13,675 bases of DNA from Streptosporangiaceae bacterium. Its GTDB lineage: Bacteria; Actinomycetota; Actinomycetes; Streptosporangiales; Streptosporangiaceae. Location: positions 1 to 13,675 of the forward strand of contig JASHTT010000237.1 in NCBI GenBank assembly GCA_030040415.1, written 5' to 3'. Of the stretch, positions 1 to 7,960 are shown one piece after another. The position numbers and the translations under genes were made by a program. How positions within the stretch are numbered: the first letter of the stretch is position 1; every line of letters starts with the position of its first letter. Below the pieces are notes generated by a model, which saw nothing but the letters and a program-made list of their open reading frames with translations, did no database searches and had not been told where the DNA came from.

Positions 1-9
1 TCAGGGCTG

Positions 10-1416
10 GTGGTCAGCCGGCGCCGTGTGCTGACCGGCGCGACGGCGCTGACCGGCGCCGCAGTCGGCGCCGCGGTGCTGCCGCTCAGCCTGCGCAAGG
101 CCATGGCCGCGTCGCTGGCGAGCGGTCAGCGCGGCGGGCTGCGCGACATCCAGCACATCGTCATCCTCATGCAGGAGAACCGCAGCTTCGACCACTACTA
201 CGGCACCATGCCGGGCGTGCGCGGGTTCGCCGACCCGACCGCGATCACGCTGCCGAGTGGCCTGCCGGTCTACTACCAGCCGGACCCATCGCACGCGCAG
301 GGCTACCTGCTGCCGTTCTACTACGACCCGTCAAGGACGAGCGCGCAGGCCACGCCCGGCACCGACCACACCTGGCCCACCCAGCACCAGGCGTGGGACA
401 ACGGCAAGATGGACCAGTGGATCGCGGCGAAGGGCCCGTACACCATGGGCTACTTCAAGCAGCGGGATATCCCGTTCCACTGGGCGCTGGCCGAGGCATT
501 CACGATCTGCGACAACTACCACTGCTCCGTGTTCGGCCCGACGAACCCGAACCAGCTGTACATGTGGACCGGCATGATCGACCCGAACGGCACCGGCGGC
601 GGCCCGATCATCGACAACTCGCCCGCCTACAACAACATCATCCTGTCCTGGCAGACCTACCCCGAGCGGCTCGAGGCGGCTGGCATCAGCTGGAAGGTCT
701 ACCAGGAAGAGGACAACTACGACGACAACGCGCTCGCCTGGTTCAAGCAGTTCGGCTACGCATCCACGTCGTCGCCGCTCTGGCAGCAGGGCATGTCCAA
801 GGGACCGGCCGGCGCTTTCGAACAGGACGCCAAGTACGACCGGTTGCCGCAGGTGTCGTGGCTGGTGGCACCGACTGCGCAGACCGAGCACCCGGACTAC
901 TTCCCAGCCGCGGGCGCCGAATACATCGCGCAGAAGCTGGACGCGATCGCCAGCAACCCTGACGTGTGGGCCAAGACCGTTTTCGTGCTCTGCTACGACG
1001 AGAACGACGGCATGTTCGACCATGTGCCGCCGCCGGTGGCGCCGGCGGGCACGCCGGACGAGTTCGTCGACGGGCTGAACATCGGCCTCGGCTTCCGCAC
1101 GCCTACGACGATCGTGTCACCGTGGACGGCCGGCGGGTTCGTCTGCTCGGACGTGTTCGACCACACCTCACTGATCCGGCTGATCGAGACCCGGTTCGGC
1201 GTTTACGAGCCGAACATCAGCGCCTGGCGCCGCCAGAACTGCGGGGACCTTACCTCGGCGCTCCGGTTCAACGCGCGCCCGGCCGAGTTCCCGGGCGGCA
1301 ACTTCCAGCTGGGGCTGGCGGCCACCGAGAGCAGGCTGCTGCGCGCCCAGCGGCAGGTCAACGACAACCCGTTCCCGGTGCCTCCGGCGGTCAACGAGCC
1401 GCTGCCAGGTCAGTAA
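10..1416 (+). CDS. Tat-exported phospholipase C (phosphoesterase family)
   Basis: Hydrolyses phospholipids outside the membrane to diacylglycerol and a phospho-head group, by analogy with bacterial non-haemolytic and mycobacterial PLCs. The product is 468 residues. The N-terminus has SRRRVL (3-8), a hydrophobic stretch (11-28) and an Ala-rich cleavage zone near 31-36, which together look like a Tat signal peptide. Family motifs are ENRSFDHYYG (56-65), TNPN (178-181), EHP (293-295) and YDENDGMFDHVPPP (329-342); the acidic, His and Asn residues in these are the likely metal and catalytic ligands. GTG at 10 is the first start visible. The frame stays open to base 1, so the true start may lie before the window, although only a few residues are normally found before the twin arginines. 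It converges on the thioesterase gene, with a strong hairpin between them. The family is secure; substrate preference cannot be read. Acid phosphatase activity is an alternative within the superfamily. Confidence 0.9.
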   Translation: MVSRRRVLTGATALTGAAVGAAVLPLSLRKAMAASLASGQRGGLRDIQHIVILMQENRSFDHYYGTMPGVRGFADPTAITLPSGLPVYYQPDPSHAQGYLLPFYYDPSRTSAQATPGTDHTWPTQHQAWDNGKMDQWIAAKGPYTMGYFKQRDIPFHWALAEAFTICDNYHCSVFGPTNPNQLYMWTGMIDPNGTGGGPIIDNSPAYNNIILSWQTYPERLEAAGISWKVYQEEDNYDDNALAWFKQFGYASTSSPLWQQGMSKGPAGAFEQDAKYDRLPQVSWLVAPTAQTEHPDYFPAAGAEYIAQKLDAIASNPDVWAKTVFVLCYDENDGMFDHVPPPVAPAGTPDEFVDGLNIGLGFRTPTTIVSPWTAGGFVCSDVFDHTSLIRLIETRFGVYEPNISAWRRQNCGDLTSALRFNARPAEFPGGNFQLGLAATESRLLRAQRQVNDNPFPVPPAVNEPLPGQ

Positions 1417-1425
1417 CCCGACCTT

Positions 1426-1464
1426 GGCGCTGCTCTCCCGCCTCGTCACCGGGAGAGCAGCGCC
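1426..1464. terminator. Bidirectional terminator hairpin between convergent genes
   Basis: A perfect 15-bp inverted repeat, GGCGCTGCTCTCCCG at 1426-1440 and its exact complement at 1450-1464, with a 9-base loop. It begins 9 bases after the phospholipase stop codon. The thioesterase stop codon (1446-1448) lies in the loop, and its last codons form one arm. There is no long T-run on either side, as is common for actinobacterial terminators. Position and stem strength argue for termination in both directions. Confidence 0.8.
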
Positions 1465-2276
1465 GACGCGAGCACCCGGTCACCGTCGAGCAGCCACGCA
1501 ACCCGCTGAGCGCCGTCGCCACCGGTGACCAGCCTGGGCACGCAGCCGGGCAGAATCGCGCGGTGGTACTCGACCTCGGCCGTCGCGGGCGCCCAGTCTG
1601 CGTCGGCCAGCACGTCCTCGACGGCCGCCCAGTGCACCGCGTTGTTGACGTGCCCGGCGGTATCGAAGTCCGCGGCACGCAGCGGCCAGGGTCGCCCGGT
1701 CGCTGTCCCCTCCGGGCGCGCATGGCTCAGCCGCGCCGACACCACCCGGCCCTGTGCGGCCTCCCCGTACAGCTTGTCGAATTCCTCGCCAGGGGGGACG
1801 GGCCTGCCATCGGCGGCGCTGATCGCCGCCCAGAGCGCGGTGGCCTGCACCACGTCACCGGCCTCGCCGCGCACCGTCGTCGTCCGCTCCGCCCACCGCG
1901 GGCCGACACCCGAGCAGAACGTCCGCAGCGAGAGCCGGTCGCCCATCATCGGAAACGACCGGACCGCGATCGCAGACCGCCGGACCAGCCAGACGACGCC
2001 TGCTAGGCCGGGGGGACGACCCCCATGAGCCCCCCGCAATGTTGCGAGGCCGGGCAGACGATCCTTGGGCCCGGACAGACCACTGCCCTCGGCCGCCGGC
2101 AAGCTCTCGACGTGCAGCGCGTCGGCGACGTCGTCCTCGGCGACGTTCTGCAGGTAGCGGGCGAGCGCGTCGAGCCTGAGCCGCCCCGACGGGGTCACGT
2201 CGGTGCTGCGGACGATGCGCCGCGCGCCGAACACCCGGCCGCTGACGGGCTCTGGCGTGAATGCGGGCGAGTTCAT
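1446..2276 (-). CDS. Acyl-ACP thioesterase-like protein with an internal insert
   Basis: Likely hydrolyses acyl-ACP or another acyl thioester in the cytoplasm to give free fatty acid. The product is 276 residues with the double hot-dog arrangement of the acyl-ACP thioesterase family. The first half has RYLQNVAEDD (40-49) and the signature TFCSGVGPRWAERT (119-132). The second half has FDTAGHVNNAVHW (204-216), matching the family's D-x-N-x-H-V-N-N catalytic region; the Asn seen in plant FatA/FatB is Ala here, a substitution I believe is common in actinobacterial members. ATG at 2276 is preferred because GGAAAG lies 10 bases upstream. ATG at 2285 is possible but almost touches that site. Residues 59-92 look like an insert (separate entry). 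The gene lies 53 bases after lutC on the same strand and may share its transcript. The acyl chain length used is unknown. Confidence 0.82.
   Translation of the reverse strand: MNSPAFTPEPVSGRVFGARRIVRSTDVTPSGRLRLDALARYLQNVAEDDVADALHVESLPAAEGSGLSGPKDRLPGLATLRGAHGGRPPGLAGVVWLVRRSAIAVRSFPMMGDRLSLRTFCSGVGPRWAERTTTVRGEAGDVVQATALWAAISAADGRPVPPGEEFDKLYGEAAQGRVVSARLSHARPEGTATGRPWPLRAADFDTAGHVNNAVHWAAVEDVLADADWAPATAEVEYHRAILPGCVPRLVTGGDGAQRVAWLLDGDRVLASALLSR
2001..2102 (-). other. In-frame Gly/Pro-rich insert in the thioesterase gene
   Basis: These 102 bases encode 34 residues (59-92 of the thioesterase) between the conserved N-terminal helix (RYLQNVAEDDVADALHVES) and the strand GVVWLVRRSAI. As I remember the family, these are joined by a short loop. 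The insert reads as low-complexity Gly, Pro, Leu, Arg and Ala. At DNA level it has two short stem-loops on the plus strand: GGGGG/CCCCC around 2011-2024 and CCGGGC/GCCCGG around 2051-2073. This suggests a small palindrome-rich element that landed in frame. The edges are judged by eye, and it could instead be a natural lineage-specific loop. Confidence 0.45.
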
Positions 2277-2329
2277 TCCCGGCATTCTTTCCGATGACGG
2301 CCGACGGCTCGTTGCCAGCCCGGCTGCGG

Positions 2330-3007
2330 CTAGTGACCGCCGCCGGAAACGATGACGACTTCCAGCGTGCGCGGGCCGTGCACGCCCTCGACGCGGTTCA
2401 GCTCGATGTCGCTTGTCGCCGACGGGCCGCTGATCCAGGTGAGCGGCCGGGTGCCGCGCCCGGCCAGCCGCGCGACGGCTTCGGGCACCAGGTGCACGAC
2501 CTGCTCGGCGCGCACGATGCACAGGTGGTAGTCCGGCACCAGGGTCACACCGCGGCTGCCCTGGCCCGGCGAGCCGTCGAGCACGATCGTGCCGGTCTCG
2601 GCGATCGCGACGGCCGCGCCGGTCACGACACCGTCCAGCGCGTCGAGCGCCGCAGGCGCTAGGCCGTCGGCGGCGACAGGCTCGACTCCGTCGGGCAGCG
2701 CGGGCAGCTCAAGTCCGGGCGGCACAGCTATCCGGCGGGCACCCCTGCGGCGGAGCGCGGCGCATATCTCCGCGCCGAGATCCGCCGGCTCCGCGCGCCG
2801 GACGACGGCACGGTAGTCGGCAAGCCGCTCGGCCAGCAGGTCAAGCAGGGCCGGCCCGTGCACCTCACCAGCCGTCCGGTAACCGCGCTCCCGGGCCCAT
2901 GGATCATCACCGGACAGCGGGCGGCCGCCGCGTGCACCGTCGCCCGCCGGCGTCTCACCTGCCCGCGCAGCGCGGATCCTGGCCAGGATCTCCTCGCGCG
3001 CGCTCAC
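2330..3007 (-). CDS. lutC: LutC-type LUD domain protein, L-lactate oxidation
   Basis: Third subunit of the LutABC iron-sulfur L-lactate oxidising system, which turns L-lactate into pyruvate in the cytoplasm. The product is 225 residues, usual for LutC (YkgG). It carries one LUD domain: AIAETGTIVLD (134-144), TLVPDYHLCIV (155-165) and the C-terminal signature SGPSATSDIELNRVEGVHGP (193-212). No cysteine cluster is present, as expected for this subunit. GTG at 3007 is chosen because it overlaps the lutB stop codon as GTGA, indicating translational coupling. A longer open frame upstream is antisense-free but lies inside lutB and is not used. The region before the LUD core (17-35) is rich in Gly and Ala and probably disordered. 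The thioesterase gene follows after 53 bases. Confidence 0.9.
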   Translation of the reverse strand: MSAREEILARIRAARAGETPAGDGARGGRPLSGDDPWARERGYRTAGEVHGPALLDLLAERLADYRAVVRRAEPADLGAEICAALRRRGARRIAVPPGLELPALPDGVEPVAADGLAPAALDALDGVVTGAAVAIAETGTIVLDGSPGQGSRGVTLVPDYHLCIVRAEQVVHLVPEAVARLAGRGTRPLTWISGPSATSDIELNRVEGVHGPRTLEVVIVSGGGH

Positions 3008-4470
3008 GGCGGGTCCCCGTGCTCGTCGCGCCACCATTGCCGGAACGTGCGCTCCGGCGGCGCAGGCGCGTCCCGCGCCCGCGTCCAGGCGGCCAGCGGC
3101 GGCGGCAGGCGGCGCACCCGGCCGCCGCGGCCGAGCACCCGGCCGAGCCCGCTGGCCCGCTGGGCCGCAGCGAATCTGTCTGGCCTGCTCATCGCCCACG
3201 AGGCGGCCGCCATGGTGATCGCCTCCGGGGACGGCGGCCTGCGGCGCTCGCGAGCGGCCTCGACGTGCTGGCCGCGCAGATGCACGAGGATCGACGGTAT
3301 GTCGATCTTCACCGGGCACACCTCGAAGCAGGCGCCGCACAGCGAGGACGCGTACGGCAACGAGGCGTTCGCCTCGATGCCGGTCAGCTGTGGCGACAGC
3401 ACGGCGCCGATCGGGCCCGGGTAGACCGAGCCGTAGGCGTGCCCGCCGGTGCGCTCGTACACCGGGCAGACGTTCAGGCACGCCGAGCACCGGATGCAGT
3501 GCAGCGCCTGGCGGCCGACCGGGTCGGCCAGCGCCGTGGTCCTGCCGTTATCCAGCAGTACGAGGTGGAACTCCTGCGGGCCGTCGCCTGGCGTGACCCC
3601 GGTCCACATCGAGGTGTACGGGTTCATCCGCTCTCCGGTGGCCGACCGCGGCAGCAGCTGGAGGAACACTTCCAGGTCCTGCCACGTCGGCAGGACCTTC
3701 TCGATGCCCATGACGGTGATCAGCGTCTGCGGCAGGGTCAGGCACATCCTGCCGTTCCCCTCCGACTCCACCACGCAGAGCGTCCCCGTTTCCGCGATGG
3801 CGAAGTTGGCACCGCTGATACCGACGCGCGCAGACAGGAACCTGCGCCGCAGGTACAGCCGGGCCGCCTCGGCCAGCGCGGCCGGCTCGTCGGTCAGGCC
3901 CGGGTCCACGCCGTCCATCTCGCGCAGGAAGATCTCCCTGATCTCCGCGCGGTTGCGGTGGATGGCGGGCACGAGGATGTGCGACGGCCAGTCGTGGCCG
4001 AGCTGCACGATGAGCTCGGCCAGGTCCGTCTCGACGGCGGTGATCCGGGCAGCGGCGAGCGCCTCGTTCAGCGCGATCTCGTCGGTGACCAGTGACTTGA
4101 CCTTGACGACCTCACTCGCGCCGGTCGCGCTGACCAGCCCGGTCACGATCTGGCATGCCTCCCCCGCGTCCCGCGCCCAGTGCACGGTGCCGCCGCGCAG
4201 CGTGACGTTCGTCTCGAGTTGCTCCAGATAGGAGTCGAGGTGCGCGATGGCCTCCGCCTTGATCGCCTGCCCGGCGTCCCGCAGCGCCTCCCAGTCCGGC
4301 AGTTCCGCCACGACTCGCGCCCGCTTGGCGCGGATCGTCTGGGTCGCGTTGCCGAGGTTGTGCCGCAATTGGGCGTCGGCAAGCGCACGCCGGGCCGCCA
4401 CCGGGAAAGGCTGGCGTCCGCGCAGGTGCCCGGTTCCCCGCACCGGCGGCGGCATGCCGAGATAGGTCAT
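3004..4470 (-). CDS. lutB: LutB-type iron-sulfur LUD protein, L-lactate oxidation
   Basis: Iron-sulfur subunit of the LutABC complex, passing electrons from L-lactate oxidation. The product is 488 residues, matching the usual 470-490 of LutB (YkgF). A LUD domain occupies about 70-310, with GANFAIAETGT (220-230) and NGRMCLTLPQ (239-248). Two ferredoxin-like clusters follow: CxxCxxCxxxCP at C325, C328, C331 and C335, then CxxCxxxCP at C378, C381 and C385. The C-terminus (about 400-488) is the LutB-specific tail, ending in the typical FRQWWRDEHG. ATG at 4470 overlaps the lutA stop codon as ATGA, and the stop overlaps the lutC start as GTGA, so the three genes form one coupled operon. All ligand cysteines are intact, and the family call is secure. 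Confidence 0.93.
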   Translation of the reverse strand: MTYLGMPPPVRGTGHLRGRQPFPVAARRALADAQLRHNLGNATQTIRAKRARVVAELPDWEALRDAGQAIKAEAIAHLDSYLEQLETNVTLRGGTVHWARDAGEACQIVTGLVSATGASEVVKVKSLVTDEIALNEALAAARITAVETDLAELIVQLGHDWPSHILVPAIHRNRAEIREIFLREMDGVDPGLTDEPAALAEAARLYLRRRFLSARVGISGANFAIAETGTLCVVESEGNGRMCLTLPQTLITVMGIEKVLPTWQDLEVFLQLLPRSATGERMNPYTSMWTGVTPGDGPQEFHLVLLDNGRTTALADPVGRQALHCIRCSACLNVCPVYERTGGHAYGSVYPGPIGAVLSPQLTGIEANASLPYASSLCGACFEVCPVKIDIPSILVHLRGQHVEAARERRRPPSPEAITMAAASWAMSRPDRFAAAQRASGLGRVLGRGGRVRRLPPPLAAWTRARDAPAPPERTFRQWWRDEHGDPP

Positions 4471-5222
4471 TTGGGAACGTGCCCGTCCCTGGTCGATGCG
4501 AGAATCTCGGCAATGTGCACGGTGGCAACTCCGGTGTGCAGCCTGGACAGGCCGCCGCCGATGTGCATCAGGCACGAGCTGTCGGCGGCGGTGCACCCGT
4601 AGGCGCCGGTGCCGAGCACGTTACGCATCTTGTCCGCCAGCATCGCCGTGGATACGTCGGCGTTCTTCAGCGCGAACGTACCGCCGAACCCGCAGCACGA
4701 CTCCGCGTCCGGCAGCTCGGCAAGCTCGAGGCCCTCGACGCTGCGCAGCAGCCGCAGCGGCCGGTCGCGGAGGCCAAGCAACCGCAGCGAGTGACAGGTC
4801 GGGTGATAGGTGACCCGGTGCGGGTAATAGGCGCCGACGTCCTCCACACCCAGCACGTCCACCAGCAGTTCGGACAGCTCGAAGGTCCGGTCGGCGACCG
4901 CCTGCGCGCGCTGCGCCAGCTGCTCGTCGCCGAACTGCCTGGCAACCATGGCGTGCTGGTGCCGGACCGAGCCGACGCAGGAGGCCGACGGCGCGACGAT
5001 GACCTCGCAGTCCTCGAAGGCCGCCACGTAGTTCCGCACCAGTGGCAACGCGTCGCGCTGGTAGCCGGTGTTGATGTGCATCTGCCCGCAGCAGGTCTGC
5101 GCCGCCGGGAACGTCACCTGGTGGCCCAGCCGCTCGAGCAGCGTCACCGTGGCCTTGCCGACGTCCGGGAACAGGGTGTCGGCCAGGCACGTGACGAACA
5201 GCGCGATCCGCACGCTGCTCAC
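4467..5222 (-). CDS. lutA: LutA-type CCG-domain protein, L-lactate oxidation
   Basis: First gene of lutABC. LutA proteins bind iron-sulfur clusters through cysteine-rich CCG domains and resemble the electron-transfer subunits of glycolate oxidase and heterodisulfide reductase. The product is 251 residues, with TCLAD (C12), QTCCGQMH (C44, C45), PTCHSLR (C143), SCCGFGG (C176, C177) and SSCLMHI (C217), which gives two complete CCG domains. GTG at 5222 is chosen because the conserved start (VRIALFVTCLAD) follows at once; GTG at 5213 is equally possible. A longer frame from 5270 would run into the divergent rhamnosidase gene and adds non-conserved sequence. No good ribosome binding site is visible. 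Glycolate oxidase GlcF-like function is less likely because lutB and lutC are adjacent. Confidence 0.9.
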   Translation of the reverse strand: MSSVRIALFVTCLADTLFPDVGKATVTLLERLGHQVTFPAAQTCCGQMHINTGYQRDALPLVRNYVAAFEDCEVIVAPSASCVGSVRHQHAMVARQFGDEQLAQRAQAVADRTFELSELLVDVLGVEDVGAYYPHRVTYHPTCHSLRLLGLRDRPLRLLRSVEGLELAELPDAESCCGFGGTFALKNADVSTAMLADKMRNVLGTGAYGCTAADSSCLMHIGGGLSRLHTGVATVHIAEILASTRDGHVPK

Positions 5223-5257
5223 ACTACGGCCGCGGGCCGACGCGCGAAGCTGTGAGT
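5223..5257. promoter_or_regulatory. Divergent lutABC / rhamnosidase promoter region
   Basis: Only 35 bases separate the lutA and rhamnosidase starts, so each promoter must overlap the other gene's 5' end. On the minus strand CATACT (5260 to 5255) could be a -10 box for lutA, leaving about 25 bases of leader. No convincing -35 box is seen on either strand. The weak GAAG at 5246-5249, 8 bases before ATG 5258, may be the rhamnosidase ribosome binding site. The tight spacing would allow joint control of both operons by one regulator, but no clear operator palindrome is visible. Confidence 0.35.
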
Positions 5258-7930
5258 ATGACGACACCACCGCTTGTCCCGTACCGGCTGCGCTGCGCGC
5301 ACCTGGCCGAGCCGCTCAGCGTCGCCGCAGACAGGGTCCGGTTCAGCTGGCTGCTGGCCGGAACAGGCCATGACCGCCGTCAGCTCGGCTACCAGGTACA
5401 GGTCGCGGCCACAACGGCAGGCCAGCCCGCGGCGAGCCAGCTGGCCAGCGGGGACCAGCTGTGCTGGGACAGTGGCCAGGTGCCGTCCTCGTCTTCGGTG
5501 GATATCGATTACGCGGGCACGACGCTGATGCGCGGCGGCTGCTACGCCTGGGCAGTCCGGGTGTGGGACGAGAGCGGCACGGCTTCGCCGTGGAGCGAGC
5601 CAGCCAGGTTCGGGGTGGAACTGGATCCGGGCGACGGCTGGCACGCCTGCTGGATCGGCCTCGGCCCGATCCGGGACACCTCAGGCCCGCCGAGCGAGCC
5701 CGGGCCCCCCGACCCGGTAGCCCGGGCGATGCGTCCGCCGCCCTACTTCCGCCGGTCATTTGGCCTCACCAAGCCGGTGGCGTCGGCGCGGCTGCGGATC
5801 ACAGCGCTCGGGCTGTACGAGGCCAGGCTCAATGGCCAGCGGGTAGCCGACGCATTCCTCACCCCAGGCTGGACCGACTACGGCAAGCGCGTGCTGTATC
5901 AGACCTACGAGGTGTCCGGCCTGCTCGCCCCGGGCGAGAACGTGCTCGCGGCGGTCGCGGCCGACGGCTGGTACTGCGGCTACGTCGGCCTGGACGCCAA
6001 GCGGGCCGGTGCGCACTATGGCGCCTCCCCGGAACTGCTCGCTCAGCTCGACGTGACCTTCGATGACGGTTGCACGCAGCGAATCGTCACCGACGAAAGC
6101 TGGCGCGGCAGGCTGGCGGCTATCCGGCATGCCGACCTTCTCATGGGGGAACGGCAGGACCGGGGGCTGGAGCCGTACGGCTGGGACCGCCCGGGCTTCG
6201 ACGAATCCGGCTGGCGGCCGGTCCGCTGCCGGCAGCGTGATGCCCGCGAACTAACCGCCGATCCCGGCCCGCCGGTCCGGGTCATCGAACAGCTGGCGCC
6301 GGTCAGCATTCGCGCCGATGCGGACGGACGTCAGATCGCGGACTTCGGCCAGAACCTGACCGGCTGGCTGAGGATCAGGATCGATGCCCCCAGCGGAACG
6401 CGGGTGCGCATCCGGCACGGTGAGGTGCTGGCCGCCGACGGCAGCCTCTACACCGAGAACCTGCGCAGCGCCCGGCAGGCCGACGAGTTCATCACGGCCG
6501 ACGGTCCGCAGGTTCTCGAGCCCCGCTTCACGCTGCACGGCTTCCGGTACGCCGAGATCACTGGCTGCCCGGCCAAGCTGGATGACGGCGACGTCACGGC
6601 CCGCGTCGTGCATTCCGACATCCCTCGGGCCGGCTGGTTTTCATCGTCGGCGGGCTGGCTGGACCGGCTGCACAGCTGCATTGACTGGGGACAGCGAGGC
6701 AACTTCGTTAGCATCCCGACCGACTGCCCGCAGCGCGACGAGCGACTTGGCTGGCTTGGTGACGCCCAGGTGTTCGCCAGGACTGCGTGTTACAACCGCG
6801 ACGTCGCGTCGTTCTACGTCAAGTGGCTGGACGACGTCGCCGACGCGCAACTGGGCTCCGGAGCGTACGCTGACATCGCGCCGACCCTCGGCAACGCCTC
6901 GGCCGGAACGCCTGCCTGGGCCGATGCCGGCGTGATCGTGCCGTGGACCGTGTGGAAGATGTACGGCGACACCGCCATCCTGCGCCGGCATCTCGACTCG
7001 ATGACGGCCTGGATGGATCTGCTGCACCGCGCCAACCCCGACTACCTGCGCTCCCGCGACCTCGGTAACAGCTACAACGACTGGCTCGCTCCAGGCAGTG
7101 ATGACACCCCGCCCGAGTTGCTGGCGACTGCCTACTGGGCGCACGACACCGCCTTGATGGCGGAAATCTGCGAAACCGTCGGCCGGGCTGAGGCGGCAGC
7201 CCGCTACCGGGAGCTGTGGTCGAACATCCGCGACGCCTTCAGCCGCGCCTTCGTGCGCAGTGACGGGTCGGTGGAATCCGGGACGCAGACCAGTTACGTC
7301 CTCGCGTTGCACATGGGCCTGGTCCCGGACGACAAGCGCGGCATGACGGCGGACCGGCTCGTCGCGGCGATCGAGGCGGCGGGCTGGCAGCTGACCACCG
7401 GCTTCGTCGGCGTCAGTTACCTGCTGCCGGCGCTGAGCAGCACCGGGCACTCCGCCGTCGCCTACCGGCTGCTGGAACAGCGAGCATGCCCGTCCTGGCG
7501 CTACATGATCGACAACGGCGCGACGACGATCTGGGAACGCTGGGATGGCTGGACGCGCGAGCGAGGCTTCCAGTCCGCCTGGATGAACTCCTTCAACCAC
7601 TACGCGCTCGGCTCGGTCGGCGAGTGGCTGTACCGGTTCGTGCTCGGCATCGACCAGCAGCCCGGCACCGCCGGCTTCAGCCATCCGCTGCTGCGCCCGC
7701 ACCCCGGCGGTTCACTCGGCTGGGCGCGCGGCTCTTACCAGTCAGCGCGCGGCACGATCACCGCCGGCTGGCGGCGGGACGGCGACACCTTCAGCTACCA
7801 CGTGGAGCTCCCGCCGAACGTGACCGCCACCGTGTGCGTGCCAGCCGCCGACGGGCAGGGGGCTGTTTTCCACGTCGGTTCGGGCTCGCACGACTTCACC
7901 GGCTCCCCGCTAGCCGCCGGCTTCCGCTAG
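5258..7930 (+). CDS. GH78 alpha-L-rhamnosidase, cytoplasmic type
   Basis: Releases L-rhamnose from alpha-L-rhamnosides by an inverting mechanism. The product is 890 residues. Domain order: a fibronectin-like beta domain (about 8-120); a GH78 N-terminal jelly roll (about 165-330) with NGQRVADAFLTPGWTDYGKR; a carbohydrate-binding beta domain (about 340-445) with DFGQNLTGW; the alpha/alpha-barrel catalytic domain (about 455-800); and a C-terminal beta domain with HPLLRPHPGGSLGWA. In the barrel, DCPQRDERLGW carries the expected general acid (E495), and TTIWERWDGW carries the expected base (E760). There is no signal peptide, so it should act on imported oligosaccharides or glycosides. ATG 5258 is favoured over GTG 5252 by the weak GAAG 8 bases upstream. 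An SDR gene follows after 30 bases. The family call is secure; aglycone or linkage preference is unknown. Confidence 0.95.
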   Translation: MTTPPLVPYRLRCAHLAEPLSVAADRVRFSWLLAGTGHDRRQLGYQVQVAATTAGQPAASQLASGDQLCWDSGQVPSSSSVDIDYAGTTLMRGGCYAWAVRVWDESGTASPWSEPARFGVELDPGDGWHACWIGLGPIRDTSGPPSEPGPPDPVARAMRPPPYFRRSFGLTKPVASARLRITALGLYEARLNGQRVADAFLTPGWTDYGKRVLYQTYEVSGLLAPGENVLAAVAADGWYCGYVGLDAKRAGAHYGASPELLAQLDVTFDDGCTQRIVTDESWRGRLAAIRHADLLMGERQDRGLEPYGWDRPGFDESGWRPVRCRQRDARELTADPGPPVRVIEQLAPVSIRADADGRQIADFGQNLTGWLRIRIDAPSGTRVRIRHGEVLAADGSLYTENLRSARQADEFITADGPQVLEPRFTLHGFRYAEITGCPAKLDDGDVTARVVHSDIPRAGWFSSSAGWLDRLHSCIDWGQRGNFVSIPTDCPQRDERLGWLGDAQVFARTACYNRDVASFYVKWLDDVADAQLGSGAYADIAPTLGNASAGTPAWADAGVIVPWTVWKMYGDTAILRRHLDSMTAWMDLLHRANPDYLRSRDLGNSYNDWLAPGSDDTPPELLATAYWAHDTALMAEICETVGRAEAAARYRELWSNIRDAFSRAFVRSDGSVESGTQTSYVLALHMGLVPDDKRGMTADRLVAAIEAAGWQLTTGFVGVSYLLPALSSTGHSAVAYRLLEQRACPSWRYMIDNGATTIWERWDGWTRERGFQSAWMNSFNHYALGSVGEWLYRFVLGIDQQPGTAGFSHPLLRPHPGGSLGWARGSYQSARGTITAGWRRDGDTFSYHVELPPNVTATVCVPAADGQGAVFHVGSGSHDFTGSPLAAGFR

Positions 7931-7960
7931 CCTCCTGCCACCGGGCAGAGAGGAACGGCA
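7931..7960 (+). promoter_or_regulatory. Intercistronic hairpin masking the SDR ribosome binding site
   Basis: Directly after the rhamnosidase stop codon, CCTCCTGCC (7931-7939) pairs with GGCAG (7944-7948) and, after one bulged A, with GAGG (7950-7953). This gives nine base pairs around the loop ACCG. The right arm contains most of the Shine-Dalgarno sequence AGAGGA (7949-7954), which lies 6 bases before ATG 7961. A ribosome ending at 7930 would open the stem, so it may couple SDR translation to the rhamnosidase. With no T-run it does not look like a terminator. Confidence 0.55.

Noticed and set aside
2899..4095. Long plus-strand open frame (398 codons) opposite lutB
   Set aside because: It is Arg/Gly/Pro-rich shadow sequence antisense to the well-supported lutB and lutC, with no recognisable motifs.
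6641..7702. Minus-strand open frame (353 codons) opposite the rhamnosidase
   Set aside because: It is antisense to the GH78 catalytic domain, whose motifs are intact. The predicted protein has no family features.
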